A stretch of 64,000 nt of DNA from assembly GCA_044227325.1 (NCBI GenBank), contig JBGAFI010000002.1, forward strand, positions 310,001-374,000. The letters run 5' to 3'. The notes beneath the pieces were generated by a model. It was not told the origin of the DNA, searched no databases, and saw nothing but the letters and a program-made list of their open reading frames with translations. The position numbers and the translations under genes are program-made. Position 1 is the stretch's first letter. Each line of letters opens with the position of its first letter. This DNA is from PFJX01 sp044227325 (GTDB lineage Bacteria > Pseudomonadota > Gammaproteobacteria > Burkholderiales > Thiobacillaceae). This document shows, in pieces, positions 41,487 to 51,470 of this stretch.

Positions 41487-44400
41487 ATGAAACGCACCGA
41501 CCTCCTCGGCACCTTCGTCCACCATCCGGTGGCGGCCAACCTGTTCATGCTGATCCTGATGTTGGCCGGGCTGTTCGCCGTGTCCAAGCTCAACGTGCAG
41601 TTCTTCCCCAATTTCAACCTGGATTTCGTCACGGTGCGGGTGGAGTGGCGCGGCGCCGCCGCCGAGGATGTGGAGGAAGGCATCACCACGCCCATCGAAC
41701 AGAAACTGAAAACCGTCGCCGGCATCAAGCACATCACCTCCACCTCCAGCCAGGGCGTGGGCACCATCTCCATCGAGTTCCACGAGGGCACCGATCCCAT
41801 CACCGCGGTGGATGAGGTGAAACAGGCGGTGGACCAGTTCCGCAACCTGCCCCAGGACGCGGAGCCGCCGGAAATCGCCCGGGTGATCCGCTACGAGCCC
41901 ATCGGCCACGTGCTGCTGACCGGCGGCAGCCTGCCGGAACTGCGCCGTCTGGCGCGCCAGTACGAATCGGATCTGCTCAGCCGGGGCATCGACAAGGTGG
42001 ATCTGCTGGGTCTGCCCGACGAGGAGATCTCCATCACGGTGCCGGGCAAGGAACTGGAGCGCATGGGCCTGACCCTGGACCAGGTCGCGTCGCGCCTGGC
42101 CCTGACCAACCGGGATCTGCCCGCCGGCAAGGTGGGCGAGGGCGAGGTGCAGCGGGACGTGCGCGGCGTCAACCTGCGCAAGGATCCGCGCGATTACCGC
42201 GACTTGCCGGTGATCACCGAGGCGGGCACCCGCGTCGAGCTGGGCCAGGTCGCGGACATCTCGCGCGGCCCGCGCGACAACAGCGTGTTCCTGGAGCTGA
42301 ACGGCAAGCCCGCGGTGGAGTTGCTGCTGAAGCGCGCCGAGAAAGGCGATTCCCTGAAAGCGGCCAAGGTCATGCATGCCTGGCTGGACGAAGCCCGGCC
42401 CAAGCTGCCGCCCTCGGTCCGGATCCAGGTCTACGACGAGCAATGGAGCCTGATCGAGGACCGCATCAGCCTGCTGGTGCACAACGGCATCCAGGGCCTG
42501 ATCATCGTCGTGTTCATCCTGCTGCTGTTTCTCAACGGCCGCGTCACCGTCTGGGTCGCCATGGGCATTCCCACCGCCTTTCTCGCCACCCTGGCGGTGG
42601 TTTGGCTGGTGGGGGGGTCCATCAACATGATCAGCCTGTTCGCGCTGATCATGGCCCTCGGCGTCATCGTCGACGACGCCATCGTCGTCGGCGAGGACGC
42701 CTACGCCCACTACAAAATGGGCGAGGATCCCATGTACGCCTCGGAGGGCGGCGCCCGGCGCATGTTCTGGCCGGTCATCGCCTCCAGCCTGACCACCGTC
42801 GCCGCCTTCCTGCCGCTGATGATGGTGTCCGGCCCCATGGGCAAGATCCTGGGCGACATCCCCTTCATCATGATCTGCGTGCTGCTGGCCTCGGTGGTGG
42901 AGTGCTTCTTCATCCTGCCGGCCCATCTGCGCAACGCTTTCATGCATGGCGCCGGGGACAAGCTCCATCCCACCCGCGCCAGGCTGGACGGCCTCTTCGA
43001 GCGTTTCCGCGACGGCCCGTTCCGGCGTCTGGTCACGGCGGCGGTGGAATACCGCGGACTCACCATCGTCGCCGGCCTGGTGATCCTGATCCTCGCGACC
43101 GGCCTGCTCGCGGGCGGGCGCGTCAAGTTCACCTTCTTCCCGACGCCGGAACCCAACATCGTCTACGCCAACGCCACCTTCGCCAGCGGCACGCCGCGCG
43201 AGCGGGTGGACGCCTTCCTGGAGCACCTGCGCCAGACCCTGGACACGACGGAGAAAAGCTATGGCGCGAAAGTCGTGGCGCAGGCGGTGTTCCGCGCCGG
43301 CTCGCTGTCCGGCGACCAGAATCCGCGCCAGGGCGACCAGTTCGGCTCCGTCACCGTGGAACTCGTGCCATCGGAGCAAAGGGATATCCGCACCGAGACC
43401 TTTATCAAGGACTGGCAGGCGCGCATCAAGGCGCCGGCCGGGATCGAGAATCTGGTGGTGGTGCCGCGCCGGGCCGGCCCGCCCGGCGGCGATCTGGTGG
43501 TGCGGCTCACGGGCCGGGATGCCCACACCCTCAAGCTGGCGGCCCTGGAGGTGCAGGCGGCCCTGCGCCAGATTTCCGGCGTCTACGGCATCGAGGACGA
43601 CATGCCCTACGGCCGCGAGCAGGTGGTGTTCCGCCTGACCCCCGCCGGCGAGGCCCTGGGCCTGACCCTGGACGAGCTGTCGCGCCAATTGCGCGCGGGC
43701 CTGGACGGCAAACTGGTGCAGTTGTTCCAGGACGGTCCCGAGGAAGTGGAGGTGCGGATACGTCTGCCGGAAGCCGAGCGCGCCAGCCTGGCCCTGCTGG
43801 AACGCATGAACATCAAGGCGCCGAGCGGTGACTGGGTGCCCCTCACCACCGTCGCCCAATGGACCACGCGCCAGGGCTTCGAGGCCCTGCGCCACGCGGA
43901 AAGCCAGCTCGCGGTGGAGGTGAACGCGACGGTGAACAGCGCGCTGGCCAACACCAACGAGGTGCTCGCCGGCCTGACCGACGTCACCATGCCCCATCTG
44001 GTCCAGAAATACGGCATCCGCTGGTCGTTCCAGGGGCGCGCGGCGGACCAGCGGGAAACCATGGCGGACATGAAGACGGGGCTGCTGCTGGGCCTGGCGC
44101 TGATCTACCTGGTGCTGGCCTGGGTGTTCGGCCACTACGGCTGGCCCCTCATCATCATGCTGGCCATCCCCTTCGGCCTGGTGGGCGCCATCACCGGCCA
44201 CTGGCTCATGGGCATCGACCTCACCATCCTGTCCATGTTCGGCCTGTTCGGCCTGTCCGGCATCGTCGTCAACGACTCCATCGTCCTGGTGGAGTTCTAT
44301 ACCCATCAGCGCCGCAAGGGCGTGCCGGTGAAGGAGGCGCTGATCAACGCCGCCTGCCTGCGTTTGCGCGCCATCCTGCTGACTTCGCTGACCACCATCG

Positions 44401-44591
44401 GCGGCCTGTCCACGCTGATGATGGAAAAATCCCTGCAAGCCCAGTTCCTCATCCCCATGGCCACCTCCATCACCTTCGGCCTGGCTTTCACCACCGTGCT
44501 GGCCTTGCTCTGGCTGCCGGCGATGCTGTCCTTGTACGAATCGGGACATGCGCGGCTGATGCGCTTGCTGGGGCGGCCCGTGACCACGTGA
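41487..44591 (+). CDS. RND (AcrB-type) efflux permease
   Basis: The 1034-aa pump has the twelve-helix RND plan. It starts HHPVAANLFMLILMLAGLFAV, and the porter domain contains GVGTISIEFHEGTD. The helix-4 acidic pair is in GVIVDDAIVVGEDAYAHY, and the repeat-2 counterpart is GIVVNDSIVLVEFY near residue 925. It exports drugs, metabolites or metals using the proton gradient with the adaptor upstream; the substrate cannot be told. Confidence 0.94.
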   Translation: MKRTDLLGTFVHHPVAANLFMLILMLAGLFAVSKLNVQFFPNFNLDFVTVRVEWRGAAAEDVEEGITTPIEQKLKTVAGIKHITSTSSQGVGTISIEFHEGTDPITAVDEVKQAVDQFRNLPQDAEPPEIARVIRYEPIGHVLLTGGSLPELRRLARQYESDLLSRGIDKVDLLGLPDEEISITVPGKELERMGLTLDQVASRLALTNRDLPAGKVGEGEVQRDVRGVNLRKDPRDYRDLPVITEAGTRVELGQVADISRGPRDNSVFLELNGKPAVELLLKRAEKGDSLKAAKVMHAWLDEARPKLPPSVRIQVYDEQWSLIEDRISLLVHNGIQGLIIVVFILLLFLNGRVTVWVAMGIPTAFLATLAVVWLVGGSINMISLFALIMALGVIVDDAIVVGEDAYAHYKMGEDPMYASEGGARRMFWPVIASSLTTVAAFLPLMMVSGPMGKILGDIPFIMICVLLASVVECFFILPAHLRNAFMHGAGDKLHPTRARLDGLFERFRDGPFRRLVTAAVEYRGLTIVAGLVILILATGLLAGGRVKFTFFPTPEPNIVYANATFASGTPRERVDAFLEHLRQTLDTTEKSYGAKVVAQAVFRAGSLSGDQNPRQGDQFGSVTVELVPSEQRDIRTETFIKDWQARIKAPAGIENLVVVPRRAGPPGGDLVVRLTGRDAHTLKLAALEVQAALRQISGVYGIEDDMPYGREQVVFRLTPAGEALGLTLDELSRQLRAGLDGKLVQLFQDGPEEVEVRIRLPEAERASLALLERMNIKAPSGDWVPLTTVAQWTTRQGFEALRHAESQLAVEVNATVNSALANTNEVLAGLTDVTMPHLVQKYGIRWSFQGRAADQRETMADMKTGLLLGLALIYLVLAWVFGHYGWPLIIMLAIPFGLVGAITGHWLMGIDLTILSMFGLFGLSGIVVNDSIVLVEFYTHQRRKGVPVKEALINAACLRLRAILLTSLTTIGGLSTLMMEKSLQAQFLIPMATSITFGLAFTTVLALLWLPAMLSLYESGHARLMRLLGRPVTT

Positions 44592-44605
44592 ATGAGTCCG
44601 ACGCC

Positions 44606-45199
44606 ATGACAACCGCATCCGTCCGCTTCTTCGATACCCAGTTCCAGCGCCAGGTGGCGGAGGCCGAGTTCGTTCTCAACCCGTTCGAGCGCTTGGCGCT
44701 GCCGCATCTGCACGGCGAGGTGCTGGACCTGGGCTGCGGTCTGGGCAATCTGGCCTTGGAAGCGGCCCGCGCCGGTTGCCGGGTGGCGGCCCTGGACGGC
44801 AGTTCCACCGGCATCGCCCGCATCCGCGAGAGCGCGGCGGCGCAGGGCCTGGCGCTGGACGCCCGCGAGGCCGATCTCGCCCATTACGCCATCGACCGGG
44901 ACTACGACGGCATCGTCGCCATCGGCCTGCTCATGTTCTTTCCGCGACACCGGGCCGAGGCCCTGCTCGCGGACATCCTCGCCCACGTCCGGCCCGGCGG
45001 CGTCGTCGCGCTCAACACCCTGACGACCGGCACCACCTTCCTGGGCATGTTCGAGGCGGGCCACTACCACCTGTTTCCGGTCGGCGCCCTGCGCGAGGCC
45101 GTGGCCGGCTGGACTCTCCTGGACGAATCCCGGGACGCCTTCGCCGCGCCGGGCGACACGGTGAAAGTGTTCGACACCGTCGTCGCCCGGCACCCATGA
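44606..45199 (+). CDS. SAM-dependent methyltransferase (class I)
   Basis: This 197-aa protein has the SAM motif VLDLGCGLGNLALEAARAG near residue 39, the acidic GSSTGIARIRESA, and motif HVRPGGVVALNTLTTG. It is similar in size to TehB-like enzymes, but substrate assignment is not possible. A GTG at 44588 would also be in frame. It overlaps the SDR gene by four bases, so the two are co-translated, and it may belong to the RND transcript. Confidence 0.85.
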   Translation: MTTASVRFFDTQFQRQVAEAEFVLNPFERLALPHLHGEVLDLGCGLGNLALEAARAGCRVAALDGSSTGIARIRESAAAQGLALDAREADLAHYAIDRDYDGIVAIGLLMFFPRHRAEALLADILAHVRPGGVVALNTLTTGTTFLGMFEAGHYHLFPVGALREAVAGWTLLDESRDAFAAPGDTVKVFDTVVARHP

Positions 45200-46035
45200 A
45201 ATCCATCCTCATCACCGGCTGTTCCTCCGGCATCGGCGCCGCCGCCGCCCGCGCGCTGCGCGGCGCCGGCTGGCGCGTGTTCGCCACGGCGCGCAAGGCC
45301 GCCGACGTGGAGAGGCTGAACGCGGAAGGCCTGGAAAGCCTGATGCTGGACCTGGACGACTCGGCGAGCATCCGCGCCGCCGTCGCGGATGTCCTGGCCC
45401 GGACCGGAGGCCGCCTCGACGCCCTGTTCAACAACGGCGGTTTCGGCCAGGTGGGCGCGGTGGAGGATCTGACCCGGGACGCCCTGCGCGCGCAGTTCGA
45501 GACCAACCTGTTCGGCTGGGTGGAACTCACCAACCTGCTCATCCCGGCCATGCGCCAGCAAGGCCACGGCCGCATCGTCATGAACAGCTCGGTGCTGGGC
45601 TACGCCGCCTTCCCCTACCGGGGCGCCTACAACGCGGTGAAATTCGCCGTCGAAGGCTTGAGCGACACCCTGCGCCAGGAACTGGGCGGCACCGGCATCC
45701 ACGTCGCCCTGATCGAACCGGGCCCCATCGCCACCCGCTTCCGGGAAAACTGCGTGCCCCATTTCGAACGGCGCATCGATTGGCGGAACAGCGTCCACCG
45801 CGCCCAATACGAAGGCCAGATGGCCCGCCTCAACACCCGCGGCCCCGCCGCGCCCTTCACCCTGGCGCCGGACGCGGTGGTGGACAAGCTGATGCACGCC
45901 CTGGAGAGCCCCTACCCCAGGGCGCGCTACCCGGTCACCACGCCGGCGGTCGCGTTCTGGTGGCTGAAGCGCTTTCTGCCGATCCGGGCGCTGGACTGGT
46001 TGCTGACGCGGGCATCCGGCGGCGGAAAACGCTGA
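45196..46035 (+). CDS. Short-chain dehydrogenase/reductase
   Basis: This 279-aa classical SDR has the nucleotide loop TGCSSGIGAAAAR, the NNGGFG variant of NNAG, and catalytic Ser in VMNSSVLGYAAFPYRGAY with YNAVK as the YxxxK pair. The C-terminus has an extra hydrophobic helix pair (VAFWWLKRFLPIRALDWLL). The substrate is unknown. It is coupled to the methyltransferase by an ATGA overlap. Confidence 0.92.
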   Translation: MKSILITGCSSGIGAAAARALRGAGWRVFATARKAADVERLNAEGLESLMLDLDDSASIRAAVADVLARTGGRLDALFNNGGFGQVGAVEDLTRDALRAQFETNLFGWVELTNLLIPAMRQQGHGRIVMNSSVLGYAAFPYRGAYNAVKFAVEGLSDTLRQELGGTGIHVALIEPGPIATRFRENCVPHFERRIDWRNSVHRAQYEGQMARLNTRGPAAPFTLAPDAVVDKLMHALESPYPRARYPVTTPAVAFWWLKRFLPIRALDWLLTRASGGGKR

Positions 46036-46125
46036 GTCGGCCGGCGCCTGCTTGAGGCCGGCAAAGCAAGGGTCGCGATCCGGGTCCGCGCTTTCCGTCC
46101 CGGGAAGGCGGATTTCCCCGCCGCT

Positions 46126-48861
46126 TCAACTGGTCGAGCGGGTCGACTGCGGGCTTGTTTCGGCCGGCGGCGGCGCCGCCTTCTGCGTGGCCAGCATGGC
46201 GACGATCTCGTCCGCCGGCACCCCCCGGCTGAAGTGGAAGCCCTGCATTTCCACGCAGCCGTGGCGCAGCAGGAATTCGCGCTGAGCGTTGGTTTCCACG
46301 CCCTCGGCGATGACGCCTTTGCGCAGGTGGGTGGCGATGCCGATGATGGCGCGGACGATGGCCGCGTCCTCCTCGTTGTCCGGCAGTTCCCGCACGAAGG
46401 ACTGGTCGATCTTGATCTTGTCGATGGGCAGGCGCTTCAGGTAGCTCAGGCTGGAATAGCCGGTACCGAAGTCGTCCATGGACAGGCGCACGCCCAGGGC
46501 CTTGAGCTCGTTCAGGATTTCCATGACGCGCTGGGTATCCTGCATGAGCGCGCTTTCGGTGATTTCCAGTTCCAGCCATTGCGGATCGAGGCGGGCGGCT
46601 TCCAGCGCGGCGGATACCAGCCGGGCCAGATTGCGCTGGCGGAACTGGACGGCGGACAGGTTGACCGCCACCACCACCGGCTTGAGTCCCCGGTCGATCC
46701 AGGCCCGGCTTTGCCGGCAGGCTTCCCGCAGCACCCATTCGCCGATGGCGTTGATCAGGCTGGTTTCCTCGGCGATGGGAATGAAACGGCCCGGCAGGAT
46801 GCCGCCCAGTTCCGGATGGCGCCAGCGGATCAGGGCTTCCAGGCCCATCACCTCGCCCGTGTTGGCGTCCACCTGGGGCTGGTAATGCAAATGGAATTCA
46901 TGGTTTTGCAGCGCGCGGCGCAGGCTGGTTTCCAGGGCCATGCGCTCGAACACCCGCGCGTTCATCTCCGGCGCGAAGAACTGGTAGGTGCCCCGCTCGG
47001 CGGCCTTGGCCTGATACATGGCCGTATCCGCGTTGCGCAGCAGGGTGCCGATGTCCGCGCCGTCCTGGGGATAGACGCTGATGCCGATGCTGGCGGTCAC
47101 CCGCAGTTCATGGTCGCCCACGGGGAAGGGCTGGGCGAGGACGTCGATGAGGCGCTGGGCGATGGCGGCGACCCGGGACAGGCCGCTGCAATGCTGCAGC
47201 AGGATCGCGAATTCATCGCCGCCCTGGCGGCTGACCGTGTCCTGGGCGTCGAGATGCTTGCGCAGGCGCAGGGCGACCTGTTGCAGCAACTGGTCGCCCA
47301 CTTCATGGCCCAGGCTGTCGTTGATGTTCTTGAAGTGGTCCAGATCCAGGAACATGAGGGCGATCTGGGTCTCGCTCCCCGCCTCTTTGGCCAGGGCCAG
47401 GGCCATGCGCTCCTGGAGCAGGGCGCGGTTGGGCAGATCGGTCAGGATGTCGTGCTCGGCCATGTGCTGGATGCGCGCCTGGTCCTCGCGGATCTGGGTG
47501 ATGTCGCGGGCGACCCCCGCCACGCCGACCAGCGCGCCGGTCTCGTCCAGGACCGGCGTCGAGATGTACTCGAAGCTGCGGCGCGTGCCGTCCGCCACCG
47601 TCTGCATGCCTTCCCGGCGCTGCTGCACCTGCCTGCTCAACACGGCGGCGTCCTGGGCGCGCAGGGCTGTGGCGGTCTCGGCGGGCCAGATCGCATCGAC
47701 GCCATGGCCGACGATCTGGTCGACAGGCCGGCCGCAGGCGCGGGCATAGGCGTCGTTCACCGCGATCATGCGGTTGTCCCGGTCGGACAGCCAGGCCGGG
47801 TCCGGCAGGCTGTCCAGCAGGGCGCGGGTTTGCCGCACCGTGGTCTCGTAGGCCTGGGTCATGCCCCGCGCCAGGCTGCGCGCATGCGCGTAGGTGCGCA
47901 GCCAGACGAAGATCCAGCCCGCGAGGAGGGCCGCGAGCACCAGGGCGCTGGCCACGCCGGCCAGCACCTGGCGGTGCCAGTTGGCCAGCACATCCTCGGT
48001 GGTCCGGCCCACCACCACATAGAGGTCGTGGTTGCCGATCCTGCGCATGGCTAACAGGCGTTCACGCTCGTCCACCCCGGAAATCGCGGTGTACACCCCG
48101 TCGCGCATGTTCCGCGCCACCATGGCCTGAAGCGTCGGGCTCGCGGCCGCGGCGCCCAGTTTGTCGGGCGCGGCGGGATAACGGGCGATCAAGCGCAGAT
48201 GCCGGTCGTACAAGGCCATGCTCTGGGCTTCGCCCAGGCCGAGGGAGGCGAAGAATTTCTGGAAGAAATCCGCCTGCACCGCGGCCTGGACCAGACCGGC
48301 GAACTCGCCGCGCGGACCGTCGATGCGCCGGCTCAGGGTGATGACCCAGTTGTGGGTGATGCGCGCGTAGATGGGCTCGGAGATCACCAGGGCGCCGCTC
48401 GGATCGTCCCGGTTGCGCTGGAAATAAGCCCGGTCGGTGATGGTGGCCGGGAAGATCGCCCCCGAGGCGTCGTAGACGAAGCGCCCTTGCCGGTTGGCGA
48501 TGCGCAGGCTCTGGGATTCGCCGATCAGGGCGAGGTAGCGCGCCAAGGCGGCGTTCGCCCGGGCCGGCGCCATGGGGGCGCCGGCGAGCCCGGGACCGAT
48601 ATGCAGGCGGCTGGCCATCAACACGGTATCGATCTTGTCCACCGTCGCCAGCGCGTGCTGCTCCAACACCTTGGCCAGGCTTTCCTGGCCGCGCCGGGCG
48701 AACTCGATCTCCCGATCGTGGGAGTGCCACAGCCCCACGGCAATGATGCCCACATAGGCGACCATGGCCGCCACGCCCAAGGTCACCGTCACCAACGGAC
48801 GCCAGCGATCCGTCCGCGCGGGCTGCGCTTCGTCCGGGGAGGAGAAGGCTGGGAAAGTCAT
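46126..48861 (-). CDS. dCache-PAS-GGDEF-EAL c-di-GMP enzyme
   Basis: The protein is 911 aa from the ATG at 48861; the frame is open to 48975, so a longer start is possible. A membrane helix at about 25-47 and another at about 307-330 flank a periplasmic double-Cache-like domain (FVYDASGAIFPATITDRAYFQ region). PAS at about 360-470 includes SLPDPAWLSDRDNRMIAVND. GGDEF is near 546 (RQGGDEFAILL, without an RxxD I-site) and EAL near 672 (GLEALIRWRHPE, MDDFGTGYSS, DKIKID, EGVET). EAL residues are complete, so phosphodiesterase activity is likely. Confidence 0.92.
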   Translation of the reverse strand: MTFPAFSSPDEAQPARTDRWRPLVTVTLGVAAMVAYVGIIAVGLWHSHDREIEFARRGQESLAKVLEQHALATVDKIDTVLMASRLHIGPGLAGAPMAPARANAALARYLALIGESQSLRIANRQGRFVYDASGAIFPATITDRAYFQRNRDDPSGALVISEPIYARITHNWVITLSRRIDGPRGEFAGLVQAAVQADFFQKFFASLGLGEAQSMALYDRHLRLIARYPAAPDKLGAAAASPTLQAMVARNMRDGVYTAISGVDERERLLAMRRIGNHDLYVVVGRTTEDVLANWHRQVLAGVASALVLAALLAGWIFVWLRTYAHARSLARGMTQAYETTVRQTRALLDSLPDPAWLSDRDNRMIAVNDAYARACGRPVDQIVGHGVDAIWPAETATALRAQDAAVLSRQVQQRREGMQTVADGTRRSFEYISTPVLDETGALVGVAGVARDITQIREDQARIQHMAEHDILTDLPNRALLQERMALALAKEAGSETQIALMFLDLDHFKNINDSLGHEVGDQLLQQVALRLRKHLDAQDTVSRQGGDEFAILLQHCSGLSRVAAIAQRLIDVLAQPFPVGDHELRVTASIGISVYPQDGADIGTLLRNADTAMYQAKAAERGTYQFFAPEMNARVFERMALETSLRRALQNHEFHLHYQPQVDANTGEVMGLEALIRWRHPELGGILPGRFIPIAEETSLINAIGEWVLREACRQSRAWIDRGLKPVVVAVNLSAVQFRQRNLARLVSAALEAARLDPQWLELEITESALMQDTQRVMEILNELKALGVRLSMDDFGTGYSSLSYLKRLPIDKIKIDQSFVRELPDNEEDAAIVRAIIGIATHLRKGVIAEGVETNAQREFLLRHGCVEMQGFHFSRGVPADEIVAMLATQKAAPPPAETSPQSTRSTS

Positions 48862-49033
48862 GGCGTGGATGGCCGTTTCGACAGGCTCGCATAGCAAGCC
48901 CGCCGGCATGGTTGGCGCTTTTTCGATCGAAAGTGGTGGAGGTTGTCGGGTCCGGACAAGCCTATATCGGCCCACCTCGGGTTATCTGAAGCGATTTCCC
49001 GGGGATTTTCCCCTCAAGCCCGCGTAAGCCGGC

Positions 49034-49798
49034 TCAGGGATCGAGGCGGGCCGGCGCGAGGAAGCGCCGCATGGCCTCCAGGCCGGATTCCATGACGGCG
49101 CCGCCCATCAGCGCCGGCTGCATGGGGTTGAGCATGCGCATGGGGCCTTGCAACTGGATCATGGTGTTCGGGTTCGCCGGCAGGGTCAGCCAGGCCAGGT
49201 AGGTTTCCGGGCTGGCCACGGTCTGGACCATCTCGGGAAGCCGGCCACCCATGGCGAAGGACATCCAGTTGCTCATCTTGGCGGGGGCGGCCAGATACTC
49301 GAACAGCGTCAGGTAGGCGGACGGGTTCATCGCCGCCCCGGCCCAGCCGACGAAGACGGCGGGGTCCATGATCTCGAAATAGCTCCGCATCTTCTCGATG
49401 TCGGTCCAGCCCTTGAGGAAATGCAGGTAGCTGTCCGGCCGCAGGGCCGCCCGGTAGGCGGCCAGCATGAAGCCCGGTTCGCTCATCCGGTCCGCGAGCT
49501 TGGGCAGGGTTTCCGGATGGCGCCAGAGATAGGCGTTGTAGCGGGGGTTGATGAGGAACATCAGCAGCAGTTCCTCCGGCGTGCGCGGCGTGGAAAACTC
49601 CTGGTCGGCGTTGTGCTCCATGGCGCTGCTGGCCAGGGCGGCGCCCAGCACCCGCTTGCCGCGCGCGGGATCGAAGTCCTCCGCGCGGGCGAGGCCGGCC
49701 GCGAGGGCGAGCGCCGCCAGCAGCGGGAGGAGGCGGAAACCGATGGCAGAGGAGGAAAGGAAAGCGAAAAACCGGCGGGGCTCATTCCTTGGGCGCAT
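49034..49798 (-). CDS. Secreted protein of unknown function beside a PstS-like gene
   Basis: This 254-aa protein has a signal peptide (hydrophobic about 22-38, ending GLARA). The mature part is helical and rich in Met, Tyr and Trp, with segments LLLMFLINPRYNAYLWRHPET and DPAVFVGWAGAAMNPSAYL. I recognise no catalytic motif. It overlaps the PstS-like gene by 17 bp and so is made with it, suggesting a shared periplasmic role. Confidence 0.62.
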   Translation of the reverse strand: MRPRNEPRRFFAFLSSSAIGFRLLPLLAALALAAGLARAEDFDPARGKRVLGAALASSAMEHNADQEFSTPRTPEELLLMFLINPRYNAYLWRHPETLPKLADRMSEPGFMLAAYRAALRPDSYLHFLKGWTDIEKMRSYFEIMDPAVFVGWAGAAMNPSAYLTLFEYLAAPAKMSNWMSFAMGGRLPEMVQTVASPETYLAWLTLPANPNTMIQLQGPMRMLNPMQPALMGGAVMESGLEAMRRFLAPARLDP

Positions 49799-50786
49799 GG
49801 GACAGCACTTCCTCGATGTGGAGCCCGGTCCAGGTCTTGCCGTCGAACACCGTGCCGAAGCGGGGTTTGTCCAGCCGCTCCAGCGCCCGCTTGTAGAGCG
49901 TGGCGGGCAGCGGGAAGTAGCCCATCTCCCGGGCGTGGCGTTCGGCGTGGCGCAGGTAGAACTCCAGGAACTCGCGCAGGGCCGGGCGTTTCAGGGCGCC
50001 TTCCCGCGCGTAGATGAACAGCGGGCGGGAGAGCGGGAAATAGCGCCCGGCCAGCACGGTTTCATTGCTGGGCCGGACGGCCTCCCCGCAACCGCAGTCG
50101 ATCGCCACGGCCGTCAGTTTGTCGGCGTTGTTGAGGTAATAGGGGTAGCCGAAAAAGCCCAGGGCGTGGGTATCCCGGGCCACGCCCTGGAGCAGGATGT
50201 TGTCGTTCTCCGAACAGGTCAGGTCGCGCCGGCTGGACTTGGTCTTGCCGACGATGACCTGGAGGAAATACTCGCTGGTGGCGGAATTCACGCCCGGCAT
50301 GAACAGGTTCATCTTCTCCTCGGGCCAGCCCGGCCGCACGTCGGACCAGCGCGTCACCAGGCCCTCGGATTCCTGGTCCCAGATTCGGCTCAATTCCGCC
50401 ACCGTCATGGATTTCGCCCAGGTGTTGCGCGGGTTGATCACCACCGTGATGGCGTCGAAGGCCACCGGCAGTTCCAGATAGCGGATGCCGGCGGCGCGGC
50501 AGGCCTCCATCTCAGCCTGACTGATGGGCCGGGAGGCGTCGGCGACGTCGATGAGCCCCTTGCAGAACAGGCGGAAGCCGCCGGTGGTGCCGGAAATGCC
50601 CAGCAGCAGGCGGGGATTGCCGTCGCGGGCGCGGCCGAATGCTTCGGCCAAGCTTTCGGTCAGCGGATAGACGGTGCTGGAACCGTCGATGCGGAAGGAT
50701 TCGACCGCCGCGTCGGCTCGCGATGGCCAAGCCAGCAGCAGGGTCAGAAGGACGGCGAAGGTGGCGAAAGTCCGGAGCGGTGACAT
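49782..50786 (-). CDS. pstS: PstS-like phosphate-binding protein
   Basis: This 334-aa periplasmic binding protein has a signal peptide ending ADA and typical PstS motifs. These are RIDGSSTVYPLTESLAEAF, GISGTTGGFRLFCKGLIDVADASRPIS, VAFDAITVVINPRNTW, and GVNSATSEYFLQVIVG. No pstCAB genes follow; instead it is coupled to an unknown secreted protein. PhoB-like repeats stand upstream. It may be a stand-alone phosphate sensor or scavenger. Confidence 0.88.
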   Translation of the reverse strand: MSPLRTFATFAVLLTLLLAWPSRADAAVESFRIDGSSTVYPLTESLAEAFGRARDGNPRLLLGISGTTGGFRLFCKGLIDVADASRPISQAEMEACRAAGIRYLELPVAFDAITVVINPRNTWAKSMTVAELSRIWDQESEGLVTRWSDVRPGWPEEKMNLFMPGVNSATSEYFLQVIVGKTKSSRRDLTCSENDNILLQGVARDTHALGFFGYPYYLNNADKLTAVAIDCGCGEAVRPSNETVLAGRYFPLSRPLFIYAREGALKRPALREFLEFYLRHAERHAREMGYFPLPATLYKRALERLDKPRFGTVFDGKTWTGLHIEEVLSHAPKE

Positions 50787-50822
50787 GGCCTGATTCCCAA
50801 GCCATGGTTATAGGCGGGCCAC

Positions 50823-50849
50823 ATGACGCTTCGGTGAATCTTTGGTGAC
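50823..50849 (-). promoter_or_regulatory. PhoB-box-like direct repeats
   Basis: On the reverse strand GTCACC, TTCACC and GTCAT recur every 11 bp about 40-60 bp upstream of the PstS-like start. That is the spacing and approximate sequence of PhoB half-sites (GTCAT/GTCAC types). The match is imperfect. Confidence 0.4.
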
Positions 50850-50869
50850 CGCCGGCCGGCTCGGCGCCC

Positions 50870-51463
50870 TCAGCGCCAATCCGCCAGGCTGGCGGCGATG
50901 CGCCGGCGGAAGGCCTCGAAGCGGGCCGGCTCCAGCCGCTCGCTCTGGTAGAGGGACAGCATCTCGAAGCGGCTCTTCGGCGCGCAGGTGCCCAGGATCG
51001 CCGTCTTCAGCACCCGGCGCAGCGGCCGGCGCATCACCAGCCAGTCCACCCAGCCGGGGGCGCCCAGGGTGGTGATGGCCAGGGTCCGCCGCAGCCCGCC
51101 CAGGCGCGGCCGGATGGCGCCCAGATCGGCGGCGTGGTCGTAGGCCGAGCCCGGCGCCCAGACCCGGTCGAACCAGCCCTTCAGCACCGCCGGCGGCATG
51201 AACCACCAGGTGGGAAAACACAGCACCAGCCCCTCCGCCCACAGCAGGTTCTCCACCTGAGCCTTCACCGCCCCGCCGTCGAAGGTCTCGGCGTAATAGC
51301 TGGCCCGCTCGGCGGCGGTCAGGGCGGGGGCAAAGCCGGCGGCGTGGAGATCCTCCACCCGGACTTCGTGCCCCGCCGCCTCCAGGGCCTCGACGGCCCC
51401 CCGCGCCAGGGCATGGCAGAGGCTGGATTCCAGGGGGTGGGCGATGACGACCAGGACTCGCAT
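50870..51463 (-). CDS. NAD(P)H quinone oxidoreductase-like flavoprotein
   Basis: The 197-aa flavodoxin-fold protein is of the NQO/MdaB/KefF type: VLVVIAHPLESSLCHALA, VRVEDLHAAGFAPALT, GLVLCFPTWWFMPPAVLKGWFDRVWAPGSAY. It uses FMN or FAD to reduce quinones by two electrons. It starts seven bases after the membrane-protein gene ends. Confidence 0.9.
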   Translation of the reverse strand: MRVLVVIAHPLESSLCHALARGAVEALEAAGHEVRVEDLHAAGFAPALTAAERASYYAETFDGGAVKAQVENLLWAEGLVLCFPTWWFMPPAVLKGWFDRVWAPGSAYDHAADLGAIRPRLGGLRRTLAITTLGAPGWVDWLVMRRPLRRVLKTAILGTCAPKSRFEMLSLYQSERLEPARFEAFRRRIAASLADWR

Positions 51464-51470
51464 GGAAGCC

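Noticed and set aside
41448..44618. 1056-codon reverse frame opposite the RND pump
   Set aside because: It is the antisense shadow of a high-GC gene. The forward RND protein is full length and motif complete.
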